64,000 nucleotides of DNA, from assembly GCA_039621445.1 (NCBI GenBank), contig CP154956.1:20859295-20923294 (forward strand), written 5' to 3'. The position numbers and the translations under genes were made by a program. Positions 55,176 through 63,960 of the stretch are shown here, in pieces (within the stretch, counting starts at the first letter, position 1; each line of letters starts with the position of its first letter). Origin of the DNA: Euglena gracilis (lineage: Eukaryota > Euglenida > Euglenophyceae > Euglenales). Under the pieces are notes generated by a model. The model did not search any database. It worked only from the letters and a program-made list of their open reading frames with translations, and was not told where the DNA came from.

Positions 55176-55202
55176 GGGCCCGGGATTAGACTCAACGTCT
55201 CC
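55176..55202 (-). other. 2A motif GDVESNPGP (canonical core)
   Basis: NLLTCGDVESNPGP is an exact DVExNPGP consensus with the LLxxGD lead-in typical of active 2A peptides. It lies in the phase of frame 55,523-54,879, which then diverges from the zinc-module phase, so a one-base shift occurred just downstream (about 55,040-55,175). Confidence 0.75.
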
Positions 55203-55207
55203 ACATG

Positions 55208-55949
55208 TCAACAGATTTCCCCCCCCCGCCCCTGGTAAGGCAGCGCGGCACAAGACAGGTAGGGTGCACGAGTCGACACTGCCTTGTTCTGGCGGTGATA
55301 GAGCACCTCTATGTCCGTCCACGTGCAGCGAAGGCGGTCGGGGATGTACGTCCACGCTGCCGTGCACGCCACCGGGGGGTAGGCGTTTCCTGGGCCCGAT
55401 CCGGGGTCGTGCCGGCGATGGGTGAGGTGGTGGGACAGCTGGGGGCGGCCGTTTCGGCCGCGCCGGGGGGGGGGGGCGACCACTGGAGGCCCTGCTCCCG
55501 AGGATGACCCGGGCGCTGGGCATGGAGCGCCTGAGCGAGGCGGATGGCCTCCCTCCTGGTCGGGATGCGGCGCGGGCAAGGCGAGGGAGGCGGTGCAGCG
55601 GCTGGCGCCCTTACGCTCTCCAGGGGGGCGCCCCACAAGCGGTGACGGCGCACGAAGTCCAGCTCCCGGCCGTGGACTTCCCACCGATCTATGAGGAGCC
55701 GTAAGGTGCGGGCCACCTTTTCGGGCCAGGTCTCCCCCCCTGCCTGCCGCCTGCTCTCCCTCCGAGCCAAAAATTTGGCGCGGAGTTCCTCCCGGGGGGT
55801 CCGTCCGCAGGGGCGGTCCTCTGAGCTCGGGGGGTCTTGTGGACATTCCTCCGGGCTTGGGGGAGGAGCTGGCACCGTTTCCTGCCACAACCCGGGCGGC
55901 TGTTCCACCCAGCAACCGACGAACGTGGCGCCGTACTCCCACTGAGTAC
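55208..55949 (-). pseudogene. L1 Pro/Arg-rich upstream ORF, part downstream of the family C insertion
   Basis: The phase open from the insertion site reads TQWEYGATFVGCWVEQPPGL, then a Pro-rich stretch, then AKFLARRESRRQAGGETWPE and LDFVRRHRLWGAPLES, and more Pro/Arg. Homologous to L2 at 26.6-26.9 kb. The sequence at 63,005-63,377 continues it on the other side of the family C element: ...PPPRPPYAWDG joins to TQWEYG once the element and one copy of the 5-bp target duplication are removed. Function unknown. Confidence 0.6.
55945..55949. other. Target-site duplication of family C element (left copy)
   Basis: AGTAC flanks the LTR here and again at 63,000-63,004. Confidence 0.9.
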
Positions 55950-56140
55950 TGGACGTCTCAGAATATTCTTTTGTTTTTATTGAAATCCTCGGATTCCCAA
56001 TTTTTCTTGATATCCCAATTGTTCCCAAAGACGTAACACAATCAATGAAAAGACATAACCAGAGCCAGCAGTCTGCACAGGAGGAAAGGTTCGAATTAGG
56101 AATACAAAGTTCGGTTCAGGCGGTTAGTAAATAGTCCGCA
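55950..56140 (-). repeat. 3' LTR of intact family C element
   Basis: 191 bp, TGCGGACTATT ... GAGACGTCCA in element orientation, identical by direct reading to 62,809-62,999. A polyadenylation signal AATAAA lies near the LTR end (55,976-55,981). The 3' LTR is preceded in element orientation by the purine-rich TGGGGGGCGTG (56,141-56,151), the likely polypurine tract. Confidence 0.95.
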
Positions 56141-56151
56141 CACGCCCCCCA

Positions 56152-56426
56152 TGCCGGAGGACGCGGCACAAAAAGTGCAGGACGAAACGGCATCACACCA
56201 CAAACAAAATGGCTTTACTATGGTTCAAGCACGAATGAATGGTGATCAACACGAATTGTCCACAAAAAAGGTTCAGAACGACAAATGTCAACACAAAGGA
56301 AGGTAAAAGAGGTTACTTCCGACGTTCACCGTGGTCCCTTCACTTCGTGGTTGGCTTGCCATTCAAAAGTAACACAAACCTGGGCGAAACTCCTCGCATC
56401 AATGGCAGGTTTGTGACTGAAAGCCT
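56152..56426 (-). other. Family C 3' untranslated region
   Basis: About 275 bases between the end of the integrase frame and the polypurine tract, with no coding signal in element orientation. Confidence 0.6.
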
Positions 56427-58019
56427 TCAAAGGTTAGACAACAATCCACCCATGGCGAGGCGGGTTGGTGTCTCCTGACCCGAAAAACCATCCAAAAGGC
56501 CCCCTGGGGGGCTTGACTTTCCTCCCGCGTGACTGAAAGCACGATCAAAACATTTGGGGGGAGGCCAGGCTGTCTCTTGAGATGCCAACCCCCATTCGCA
56601 TTCTGAAACGTCGCAAAACATTCTGAGCGCCTGGCGTAGGATCGATTGTAAATTGTGATCCACACAATAATTCTTGAAAACCTCATTCATTCTGCCTCCT
56701 GGTTGCACAAAAGAAGCCACAGGCTCCCATGTACTGCTGCTTGCCGGCAAATTCTCCCACCAAACCAAAAATTTCCATCCCCCTTGGTACTTGTGCTTCA
56801 AAATCTTGTAAACATTGTAAAAACCCAACTGTGCTTGTTCTTCTTCTGACATCTGAAGGGGGGGATCCCCTCCCTGGTCTGGCATGGGGGTGTCACCCTC
56901 CACTGGGTCTCCCACAACCACTTCACCGGTCAAAAGGTCTGGGTCTTCTTCCAAAAGGCTTTCTTCATGCAAAGCAACCTCCCACTTTTTGCACAAACCC
57001 AAAGAGACATCAATGACCCCTCCCAAAGATGGACTGCTTGCAATTTGCGCTGAATTGAACCTCGATTTGAGAACCCGAAAAGGTCCTTGCCAGGGGGGGG
57101 AAAGCTTGGGCCATGATTTGTTTGGCCATCTTTTGTTGTGCACCAAAACATAGTCATCTTCTTCAATTTTTGCTGGTACCCTCCCTTTGTTGGCACTCTC
57201 AAAATCTTTTTTCCTCAATTCTTTCAATCTCTGGGAAGCTCTTTCTTGAATTTCCATCTGGGTCAAAAGCCAAGAATGGGTTTCTGGATTTGTCACCGGT
57301 TCTGGGGGTAATTCCAACCTCCAAGCTGGTCTGCCCAAAAACATTTCATGGGGTGACAACATTGTTGTGGGGGAAATCTGCGAATTCATCAAAAAAGTGC
57401 AATACGGGATCAGCTGCACCCAATTTTTGTCCTTGGAAGACAGACTCAATGCTCGCATATTCTGCAAGAACATTTTATTGACATTTTCAACCAAACCGTT
57501 TGATCGGGGGTTCCGGGGCAGAGAAAACGATAATTTCACGTCAAGAGCTTTCAGGGCTGTCTGGTAAAAACCACTGGGCTGTCTGAATCGCACGTCGTTG
57601 TCAGACCTTACAACAGACGGTTTTCCAAAAACAGAAATCCACCGGTCCAAAATAAGCCTCAAAACACCTTCTCCGGTTACCGTTTTCTGTGTGGGGATGA
57701 ATTGGCAAAAATGGGACAAATTGTCAACCAAAGTCAGCACATAGTCAAAACCATTGTAGGGGTCCATTTGCACAAAATCCAAACACAAAACTTCATTGCT
57801 CACTGTTGGAATCGGTAAAGAACCCACCTTTCCACGGTCACTGAGAACGTTTTGTTTTGAAAGGGTGCAAATTTCACATGTCATCACAATGGCCCTGCAA
57901 ATTTCCAACATGTCTTTCTTGGAAACCTTGGACTGAAAATGGCTCAAAAAAAACAACAAAGTCCTTTCAGCACCAACATGGTTGCTTGCCTTGTGACATT
58001 CATCCAAACAAACTTTCAA
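56427..58019 (-). CDS. Family C integrase with chromodomain-like tail
   Basis: 530 codons, in phase with the preceding RT/RNase H frame but separated by one TAG. The zinc module is CHKASNHVGAERTL ... CEICTLSKQ (HHCC). The catalytic core is VLCLDFVQMDPYNGFDYVLT (first Asp), VVRSDNDVRF (second Asp) and SNGLVENVNKMFLQ (Glu) with about 35-37 residues between the last two, as in gypsy integrases. Then come NSQISPTTMLSPHEMFLGRP, a GPF motif (PPWQGPFRVLKS), an acidic linker and a chromodomain-like YKILKHKYQGGWKFLVWWEN with STWEPVASF. Catalytic residues are complete. Chromodomain-type tails are thought to guide integration site choice. Confidence 0.88.
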   Translation of the reverse strand: MKVCLDECHKASNHVGAERTLLFFLSHFQSKVSKKDMLEICRAIVMTCEICTLSKQNVLSDRGKVGSLPIPTVSNEVLCLDFVQMDPYNGFDYVLTLVDNLSHFCQFIPTQKTVTGEGVLRLILDRWISVFGKPSVVRSDNDVRFRQPSGFYQTALKALDVKLSFSLPRNPRSNGLVENVNKMFLQNMRALSLSSKDKNWVQLIPYCTFLMNSQISPTTMLSPHEMFLGRPAWRLELPPEPVTNPETHSWLLTQMEIQERASQRLKELRKKDFESANKGRVPAKIEEDDYVLVHNKRWPNKSWPKLSPPWQGPFRVLKSRFNSAQIASSPSLGGVIDVSLGLCKKWEVALHEESLLEEDPDLLTGEVVVGDPVEGDTPMPDQGGDPPLQMSEEEQAQLGFYNVYKILKHKYQGGWKFLVWWENLPASSSTWEPVASFVQPGGRMNEVFKNYCVDHNLQSILRQALRMFCDVSECEWGLASQETAWPPPKCFDRAFSHAGGKSSPPGGLLDGFSGQETPTRLAMGGLLSNL

Positions 58020-59654
58020 CTAATGAGATGGAACAACCAACTTTCCTTCACAATACATGGCCTTGGCAGATCTGAACCAAAACTCATTGTCAATGAAACA
58101 GGGTTTTGAAACCTCCACTTTTTCCCAAAAATCCTTCAGCTCTGAGTTCAAATAATCCTTTTCTGACACTTGCACTCTGTGGGACAAACTGAAAATCTTC
58201 TGCAAAAACAGGTCAAGCTGCACATCCATTTTCTGAAAAGCGTTCCTTGCTTCTTCCTCAAAATGAATTTTAAATTTGTTCTCAAAATCAGCACGAGACA
58301 AAAAATCACACAATTCATTTTTGCAACCTGCCACATGAACGATATTCAGTTTGAACTGGTGCAAAAACACATACATCCTTCTCAGTCTTTTGTTGAGGGG
58401 GGGTTCACCCTTCAGAAAAGAGGTGGCTGCCTCATTGTCTGTCATCCACACAATTGGCAGATTTTGCAAAATCCTTGTTTGTGAAGCAATGGTCAGCACA
58501 CCACTCAAAATTTCCTTTTCCCAGGTAGTGTATTTTTTTCTTGCCTCACTCCATTTCCAGTTGTAGTGGCCCAAGGGCACCAACCTCATTTCACTGGGGT
58601 AGTTGTTTTTCAGGGTTCCATCCACCTTCACACCACTTGTTCGAAAATTCTCAGGAATTTGTGTTTGTTGGAGGGTTTGCCACTGAAACAATGCTGAACC
58701 ACCTCCCAAATCCGAACTGTCAGTCACCAAAACAATCTCTCCTGAACTCCTGGGGGTACCCAAAACATCAAGAGAAGACAATTTCCTTTTCAATGCATTC
58801 AAACAACTCTCCTCCTTTTCAGTCCATCTCCATTTCACATTCTTTTTCAGCAAATCTGTGAGCGGGGCTGAGTCAAAAGTAAAACCTTTCACGTGTCTGC
58901 GGTAGAAATTCATGGCTCCCAAAATTCGCCTCAAATCCCTTTGATTCTGAACTCGAAAACTCAGAATTGGTTCAATGTTTCTTTTGTTTGCCTGCCACAT
59001 TCCCCATCCCAACGAGAAACCCAAATAGTCAATGGACTGATTCAGAAAGGAACATTTGCTCAAATTGATTCTCACTTGGTTCTTTCTGCAAACTTCAAAC
59101 CACTTTTCCAAAAGATACAAATGATCCTCCTCAGAGTTTGCACCAACCCCTGTGTCATCAAAAAAAGAAGCCAGGTGTCCATCCTTCAAAATCTCTCTCA
59201 CCCTCAAATCCGTTTTGCATTGGGAGGTTAGAATTTCCATCAGCTCCTGAAAAATACCCGGTGCATTACTTAGGCCAAACATCATCCTTTTGGGACGAAA
59301 ACACCTCCCAGATGGAATGCAAAAAGCAGACAAATTTGCTGCTCTTTTTGTGATTGGGATTTGCCAATACCCACTCCTCATGTCCAGGGTACTTTTAAAC
59401 CGACATTTGGCCAACCCCTCAGTCAACCCCTCCATGCTTGGCAGAAACCCTGCATGTGCTTTGCTCCTGGAATTCAATTTTCCATAATGAATGACCATCC
59501 TTCTGGTACTTGACCCCTTTTTGTCCACCAAAAATGTGGGGCTGCACACCTGGGGGATTTCACCAACCGGGAATTGCTCAATCAACCCTGACTTTAGCAA
59601 TTCTTCACACTGAAGGTCAATTTCTTTTTCATCCTCCTGGGGCATGGCCAACAC
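58020..59654 (-). CDS. Family C reverse transcriptase and RNase H
   Basis: 544 codons. RT: FPVGEIPQVCSPTFLVDKKG, KSTLDMRSGYWQIPITKRAA (first Asp at residue 91), GLSNAPGIFQELMEIL, and the catalytic box LASFFDDTGVGA (residues 162-171). FxDD is used here in place of the usual YxDD. RNase H: VLVTDSSDLGGGSALFQW, EKEILSGVLTIASQTRI, VWMTDNEAATSFL and NELCDFLSRADF, so all acidic residues are kept. The frame overlaps the upstream gag-pro frame by 61 bases in another phase because of a one-base loss (GGCCATG against GGCCCATG in C1). It ends at a TAG where C1 has TTG. Confidence 0.9.
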   Translation of the reverse strand: MLAMPQEDEKEIDLQCEELLKSGLIEQFPVGEIPQVCSPTFLVDKKGSSTRRMVIHYGKLNSRSKAHAGFLPSMEGLTEGLAKCRFKSTLDMRSGYWQIPITKRAANLSAFCIPSGRCFRPKRMMFGLSNAPGIFQELMEILTSQCKTDLRVREILKDGHLASFFDDTGVGANSEEDHLYLLEKWFEVCRKNQVRINLSKCSFLNQSIDYLGFSLGWGMWQANKRNIEPILSFRVQNQRDLRRILGAMNFYRRHVKGFTFDSAPLTDLLKKNVKWRWTEKEESCLNALKRKLSSLDVLGTPRSSGEIVLVTDSSDLGGGSALFQWQTLQQTQIPENFRTSGVKVDGTLKNNYPSEMRLVPLGHYNWKWSEARKKYTTWEKEILSGVLTIASQTRILQNLPIVWMTDNEAATSFLKGEPPLNKRLRRMYVFLHQFKLNIVHVAGCKNELCDFLSRADFENKFKIHFEEEARNAFQKMDVQLDLFLQKIFSLSHRVQVSEKDYLNSELKDFWEKVEVSKPCFIDNEFWFRSAKAMYCEGKLVVPSH

Positions 59655-62365
59655 TTTTGCCTTAGGGGTTTACCTTCCCATTCAGGCTTCAGCTCAATGT
59701 CCATCAAAACAGGCAGGGGGGAAGACTCAGAAATTGTGGGCAATGGTCCAAAAACATCAGAAAATTTCACCAAAAGCTCATACAACCTGGGGTGGTCTCT
59801 GAATTTCTCAACTTCTTTTTCAAACTCTCCACTCAGATTCTCAGTAAACAATTTGCTGCTTTTTTCATCAGCCTTTTTCTGGGCCTCCAAAGTCCAAATC
59901 TTTTCATGCAAAACTTGGGAAATGCTTTTGAGTTCATCCATCTTGATTGTTGCCTTGGGAGTTTTCACAGGTTTTGCAAACTGAACATCTTCCACAGGCT
60001 GGGCCAGCTGGAAAAACATCACCTCCACATCTTTTCTCACCTCCTGAAACAGACTCAGCTCACTTTCAATGTCCTTGGTCAACTCAGCCAAAAAATTGAT
60101 GTTTTCATGCTCATTCATTGGTTCAAACACCACCACATTGTCCAACCATTCTTTCACCTTTTCATCTGATTCCTTGGGGGGAACATTCTCCAAAGGAAAA
60201 CTTGGACTTTCAAAAACTTGCTTGTCTGCAGGTGGACTGGCAGGCTGGGGTGCCTGCTGCAGGGGGGGAACATCAGGAACCACTGGGAAATCCACTTGAA
60301 TTTCATCATCCACTCTGGGGTACTTCCTGATCTCACCTCTCAGTTCATCCAAACTCCAATTTCTTGAAACTTTCCTGAGCCAACTGACAATTTTGGGGTC
60401 CAAAAGCTCAAAATCCACTTTGAATTGCACAGTGTCCACCACACTCACAAAAGTGTTCCAAAGGGGGGAGGGTAGCACCTTTTTGCCCCTGTCCCCCACA
60501 AACAAGGGAACCCCACTTGCAATTTTTACCCTTGCCACCGTCACCCTTTCCAGCAGGGGGGACCAGTACTGGTCCACCCAGTCTGGGTGTACCAGGACCA
60601 TTTTTGTTTCTTCCAGGCACAACTTGGTCACAACCTTGCTTAGTTGGCTGAAGGGGGGGTTTGCCCACAGAAACTTGGAAGCACCAATGTCACACAGCAA
60701 CTTTTCCCATGAATACCTGTAGGCTGAATTCCCTTTTGTCATGTACAAACACTGTGTGTGGTTCAGGTGGTTTGCAAACAGATCAATGCAAATCTGACCC
60801 TCAGAAATCTTCAATTCTTCCAAAGCTTTTGACTTCACTGGCTTGACCAAAGTGTAGCTTTCTGTCTTGAAAAGTCTGAAAATTCTTTTGATGGTGTGGT
60901 CCCCATCATGGCTCTGAAGTAAAAACTCTTCACCATCAATGATGATTCTGGGGGGTCTGGTCAGCAACGCTCCAAAAAATTCACTTTCAGTAAAGTCAGT
61001 CCCCAAAACTGCCTCGAAGGCATTTGTTTCAACAACAACCGCTTTAAGCTTTAGAATTTTTCGTCCCAACTCCAGGCTCACCTCACACACTCCTTCAGAA
61101 AAAATGTACTCCCCGTTGCCGATCTGCAGGGGTACCGCAGCACTCCGTTGAATTTTATTCTCTGGAACAAATTTCTTAGAAACTGCAGTAATGGTGGCCC
61201 CAGTGTCCAAAATGGCTTGAATTTCCTTTCCATAAACCTTCACTGGCAAAAGATAAGTTTTACACACCATCTGGAGCAATTGTAAAGCATCAGCCTTTCT
61301 CTTTTTGGGGTTCTCACCCGGGGGGGTAACCTGGGTTTGCACTCCCTGGGGTTGAACCGAAGGGGTCCCTTTGCCTGCCCCCTTCTGAGCTGCTGCCTTC
61401 TTTTTTTTCAAACTTTTCTTTTGACCAACATCTGTCTTCATAATGCCCTTTTTTGTGACAAAATCGACAGAAAATTGTGGCTCCAAATCGTGGGGCTGGG
61501 GTGTCATCAACTTTTCTTTCACCCTTGCCTTGCCTTTTCCTTTGCCTTTTCCTTTTCCTCCAGATTTTCCACCTTTTCCAGATTCTGGGACATTTTCACC
61601 AACTTTTTCAGATTGATCAGGGGGTCTTTCAATCAATGGTCTGAGATTTTCTTTTTTCAGCAAATTCCTCTCCAACCAATCTTCAGAACTTTTCTCCAAA
61701 ATTGTTTTTCTCAAATCTGTGAATGTCTCAGAACGATGTTTGTAAAATCTGTCTGCCCTGATGTCTGCATACATTCTGGGGTGTAATTTCCTCAGCAAAA
61801 CCAAAAACTTTTCCTGTTCACTCATGGCCTGGGGGCTCAACCTGGCCATCAAATTGTCCAATTCAATGAAAAGTTTTTTGATGTCTTGGGGTTCAGGGTT
61901 CTGGGAAAGTGCTGGCAATTTGTCAATGGCAGACCTCAAAGTCATGTCATTTTCCAGTGTTGGGAACAAATTTGCAATTTCCAACAGCACTTTTTCAAAA
62001 TCATCATTCTCATCCATCACTTTTTCAACCAGTTTTTTCACCTTGGGGGTGCAACATTCCAACAGCCAATCCTTTTTCTGGACATTTCCAAATGCAACTG
62101 CACCAGTTAACCTCAACCATCTGCCAAAATCTTTCAAAAACTCTGGCCAATTTGTGCCATCAAACTCTGGCAATTTCACAGGGGGTAATCTTGAACTTTG
62201 GGTTGAACTTTGGCTGGGGTTGCTGGAATTTGGTTCCACAATTTGCTTCAGAAATGTTTCAACCTGGGTGATGGGGTTCACAGGGGTAAACACAGACTGA
62301 CTGCTGCTGGCTGATTTGATTTCCAATTCCTGCAACCTTCTTTCCAAATCTTCAATGGAGGACAT
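59594..62365 (-). CDS. Family C gag, retropepsin and adenine-methyltransferase-like domain
   Basis: 923 codons from ATG (MSSIEDLERR). Gag lies at residues 1-260, with LPEFDGTNWPEFLKDFGRWL and helical capsid-like sequence. A Gly/Lys tract follows at 262-280. Residues about 281-318 are read out of phase relative to C1: a one-base loss in the Lys/Gly tract and a one-base gain in an A run replace the CCHC knuckle seen in C1. Retropepsin lies at 375-470 with AILDTGATITA. The Dam-like domain at 525-650 has ICIDLFANHLNH, KFLWANPPFSQ and MVLVHPDWVDQYW. An acidic linker of about 250 residues leads to the RT entry, where the frame is lost. The upstream leader of about 440 bases from the PBS is non-coding. 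Confidence 0.88.
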   Translation of the reverse strand: MSSIEDLERRLQELEIKSASSSQSVFTPVNPITQVETFLKQIVEPNSSNPSQSSTQSSRLPPVKLPEFDGTNWPEFLKDFGRWLRLTGAVAFGNVQKKDWLLECCTPKVKKLVEKVMDENDDFEKVLLEIANLFPTLENDMTLRSAIDKLPALSQNPEPQDIKKLFIELDNLMARLSPQAMSEQEKFLVLLRKLHPRMYADIRADRFYKHRSETFTDLRKTILEKSSEDWLERNLLKKENLRPLIERPPDQSEKVGENVPESGKGGKSGGKGKGKGKGKARVKEKLMTPQPHDLEPQFSVDFVTKKGIMKTDVGQKKSLKKKKAAAQKGAGKGTPSVQPQGVQTQVTPPGENPKKRKADALQLLQMVCKTYLLPVKVYGKEIQAILDTGATITAVSKKFVPENKIQRSAAVPLQIGNGEYIFSEGVCEVSLELGRKILKLKAVVVETNAFEAVLGTDFTESEFFGALLTRPPRIIIDGEEFLLQSHDGDHTIKRIFRLFKTESYTLVKPVKSKALEELKISEGQICIDLFANHLNHTQCLYMTKGNSAYRYSWEKLLCDIGASKFLWANPPFSQLSKVVTKLCLEETKMVLVHPDWVDQYWSPLLERVTVARVKIASGVPLFVGDRGKKVLPSPLWNTFVSVVDTVQFKVDFELLDPKIVSWLRKVSRNWSLDELRGEIRKYPRVDDEIQVDFPVVPDVPPLQQAPQPASPPADKQVFESPSFPLENVPPKESDEKVKEWLDNVVVFEPMNEHENINFLAELTKDIESELSLFQEVRKDVEVMFFQLAQPVEDVQFAKPVKTPKATIKMDELKSISQVLHEKIWTLEAQKKADEKSSKLFTENLSGEFEKEVEKFRDHPRLYELLVKFSDVFGPLPTISESSPLPVLMDIELKPEWEGKPLRQKCWPCPRRMKKKLTFSVKNC

Positions 62366-62788
62366 TTCTGCAGATCACTTTCAAAAAACTCAACCACTGG
62401 CTCTGAAAACTGGGAGAAACAGAAACACTGGCCAACCCAAAAAAACAAACAAAAACTGAAGAAACCAGGACAGAAAACCAACCACTGGGTTCAGGACCAG
62501 GTCAGCAAGATGATGAAGATCTTGCCTCAACCAGGATCTTGTTCTGGACAGCAAGGTGAACAGCACCACTTACACACTTCCTCAACCAAATAACCAATAC
62601 AACAACTGTTGACAAATTCTCCACTGTGAACTTGTTCACCACAGCTTCAATGTCAACTTCCTGTTGAAGGTGTTGTTCTGTACCAGCAACTTGGTTAACC
62701 TTGCCTCCAGGAACACCAACTTCTGGAACTTCAATAACCAGTGAAACAATGTTGAATCTCCTCGAAGACGTCTTGGACGATTGGAACA
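62366..62788 (-). other. Family C 5' leader
   Basis: About 420 bases between the primer-binding site and the gag ATG. Same layout in C1 (6,617-7,032). Presumably carries packaging and translation signals; none can be named. Confidence 0.6.
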
Positions 62789-62792
62789 ACAA

Positions 62793-62804
62793 CCTCTGCG
62801 ACCA
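62793..62804 (-). promoter_or_regulatory. Primer-binding site of family C
   Basis: TGGTCGCAGAGG, four bases inside the 5' LTR end; one mismatch to the initiator tRNA-Met complement. Identical in C1. Confidence 0.7.
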
Positions 62805-62808
62805 ACTT

Positions 62809-62999
62809 TGGACGTCTCAGAATATTCTTTTGTTTTTATTGAAATCCTCGGATTCCCAATTTTTCTTGATATCCCAATTGTTCCCAAAGACGTAACACAA
62901 TCAATGAAAAGACATAACCAGAGCCAGCAGTCTGCACAGGAGGAAAGGTTCGAATTAGGAATACAAAGTTCGGTTCAGGCGGTTAGTAAATAGTCCGCA
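62809..62999 (-). repeat. 5' LTR of intact family C element
   Basis: 191 bp, identical to the 3' LTR by direct reading, TG...CA ends, followed by target duplication AGTAC at 63,000-63,004. AATAAA lies at 62,835-62,840. Identical LTRs imply very recent insertion. Confidence 0.95.
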
Positions 63000-63004
63000 A
63001 GTAC
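63000..63004. other. Target-site duplication of family C element (right copy)
   Basis: AGTAC, matching 55,945-55,949. Confidence 0.9.
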
Positions 63005-63960
63005 CATCCCAGGCATAGGGAGGCCGAGGGGGGGGTGCTACGAAGATGCGGAAGGGGGCCGAGTTGTTCCAGCCGGGGCCACTTTCCTGGGCCAGGTTAA
63101 GCAGGGAGGCCGGCAGAGGGAACAAGGGGCCCCCAGCCTCGCTTTCATCTGCTGTGGGGTCCTCCGTTCCCCATTGGGGGGTTGGGCTGGCTTGGGGGTC
63201 TCCTCCCTGCTGGCGACGGGCGGGGCTGAGCCTTGGCCCAGCCACCCCGCCGACCGAGCTGGGGGTCACCTCTCCAGCAGCTGCTAATCTGAAAGGGCTC
63301 CCCGGTTCCCCCACTTCAGTTGTATTCGCCTTGGGCTGTTCCAGTCCCGACCCATTTGGGAGGGGGGGTGGTCCCACATTTTTTCTGGATGTTTTTCTGT
63401 TTCAAACATGATTGGGCCATCTGGCTCATCAATTCCCTTGTCGGGATGTTTTCCAGTTTCTGGGGGTGTCTCCCCCCAGACCTGTGGGGATTCCAACTCT
63501 GATGGGAGGGGGGGGTGGCTTCATGCGAAATGAGATATCGACAGCAATGTGAAGAGTGGTGGTGTTTCGTGTATTTTTTAGAGGGGCGATGTCGGTGATG
63601 TCGATGATGATGTCGATGTGGGCACCTTCTCCTGGCTGTGGGTCGTTTCACCTGGCTGCATGATGATGATGATGCTGAGGAGGGTGATGATGAAGTAGAG
63701 GGTGACGATGATGTGGTTGAGGTCGATCTTGTCGATGCTCGGGGTGGGTAATATGGAGGAGGTGGCTGGGCTTCCTGGTGCATGTCGAGGGGGGTGGGCT
63801 GCAGGAGTCTGGTTTGGTTGTGCAGCATTTGCTGCAGCTGCCGCATCTGTTGCAGCTGCTGTTGATGAAGCTGTAGCAGCGCCATGTTCATGTCCAGCTT
63901 GCTTCTGCTTTTCTTTTCCATCTCCACCCTGCTCCTCGGAGTCAGGTCCATGTCCCACAT
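63005..63960 (-). pseudogene. L1 first ORF, N-terminal part: Gln-rich coiled coil and low-complexity tail
   Basis: From ATG at 63,960 the frame reads a basic start, then a Gln/Leu helix (MALLQLHQQQLQQMRQLQQM) with coiled-coil pattern, a Pro/Tyr patch, long Ser/Thr and His/Arg-rich runs, and continues Pro-rich. Frame 63,377-63,000 takes over after a shift and leads to the insertion site of the family C element. Coiled-coil plus basic low-complexity layout resembles RNA-binding ORF1 proteins of non-LTR elements. The actual start may lie beyond the window edge. Confidence 0.5.
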
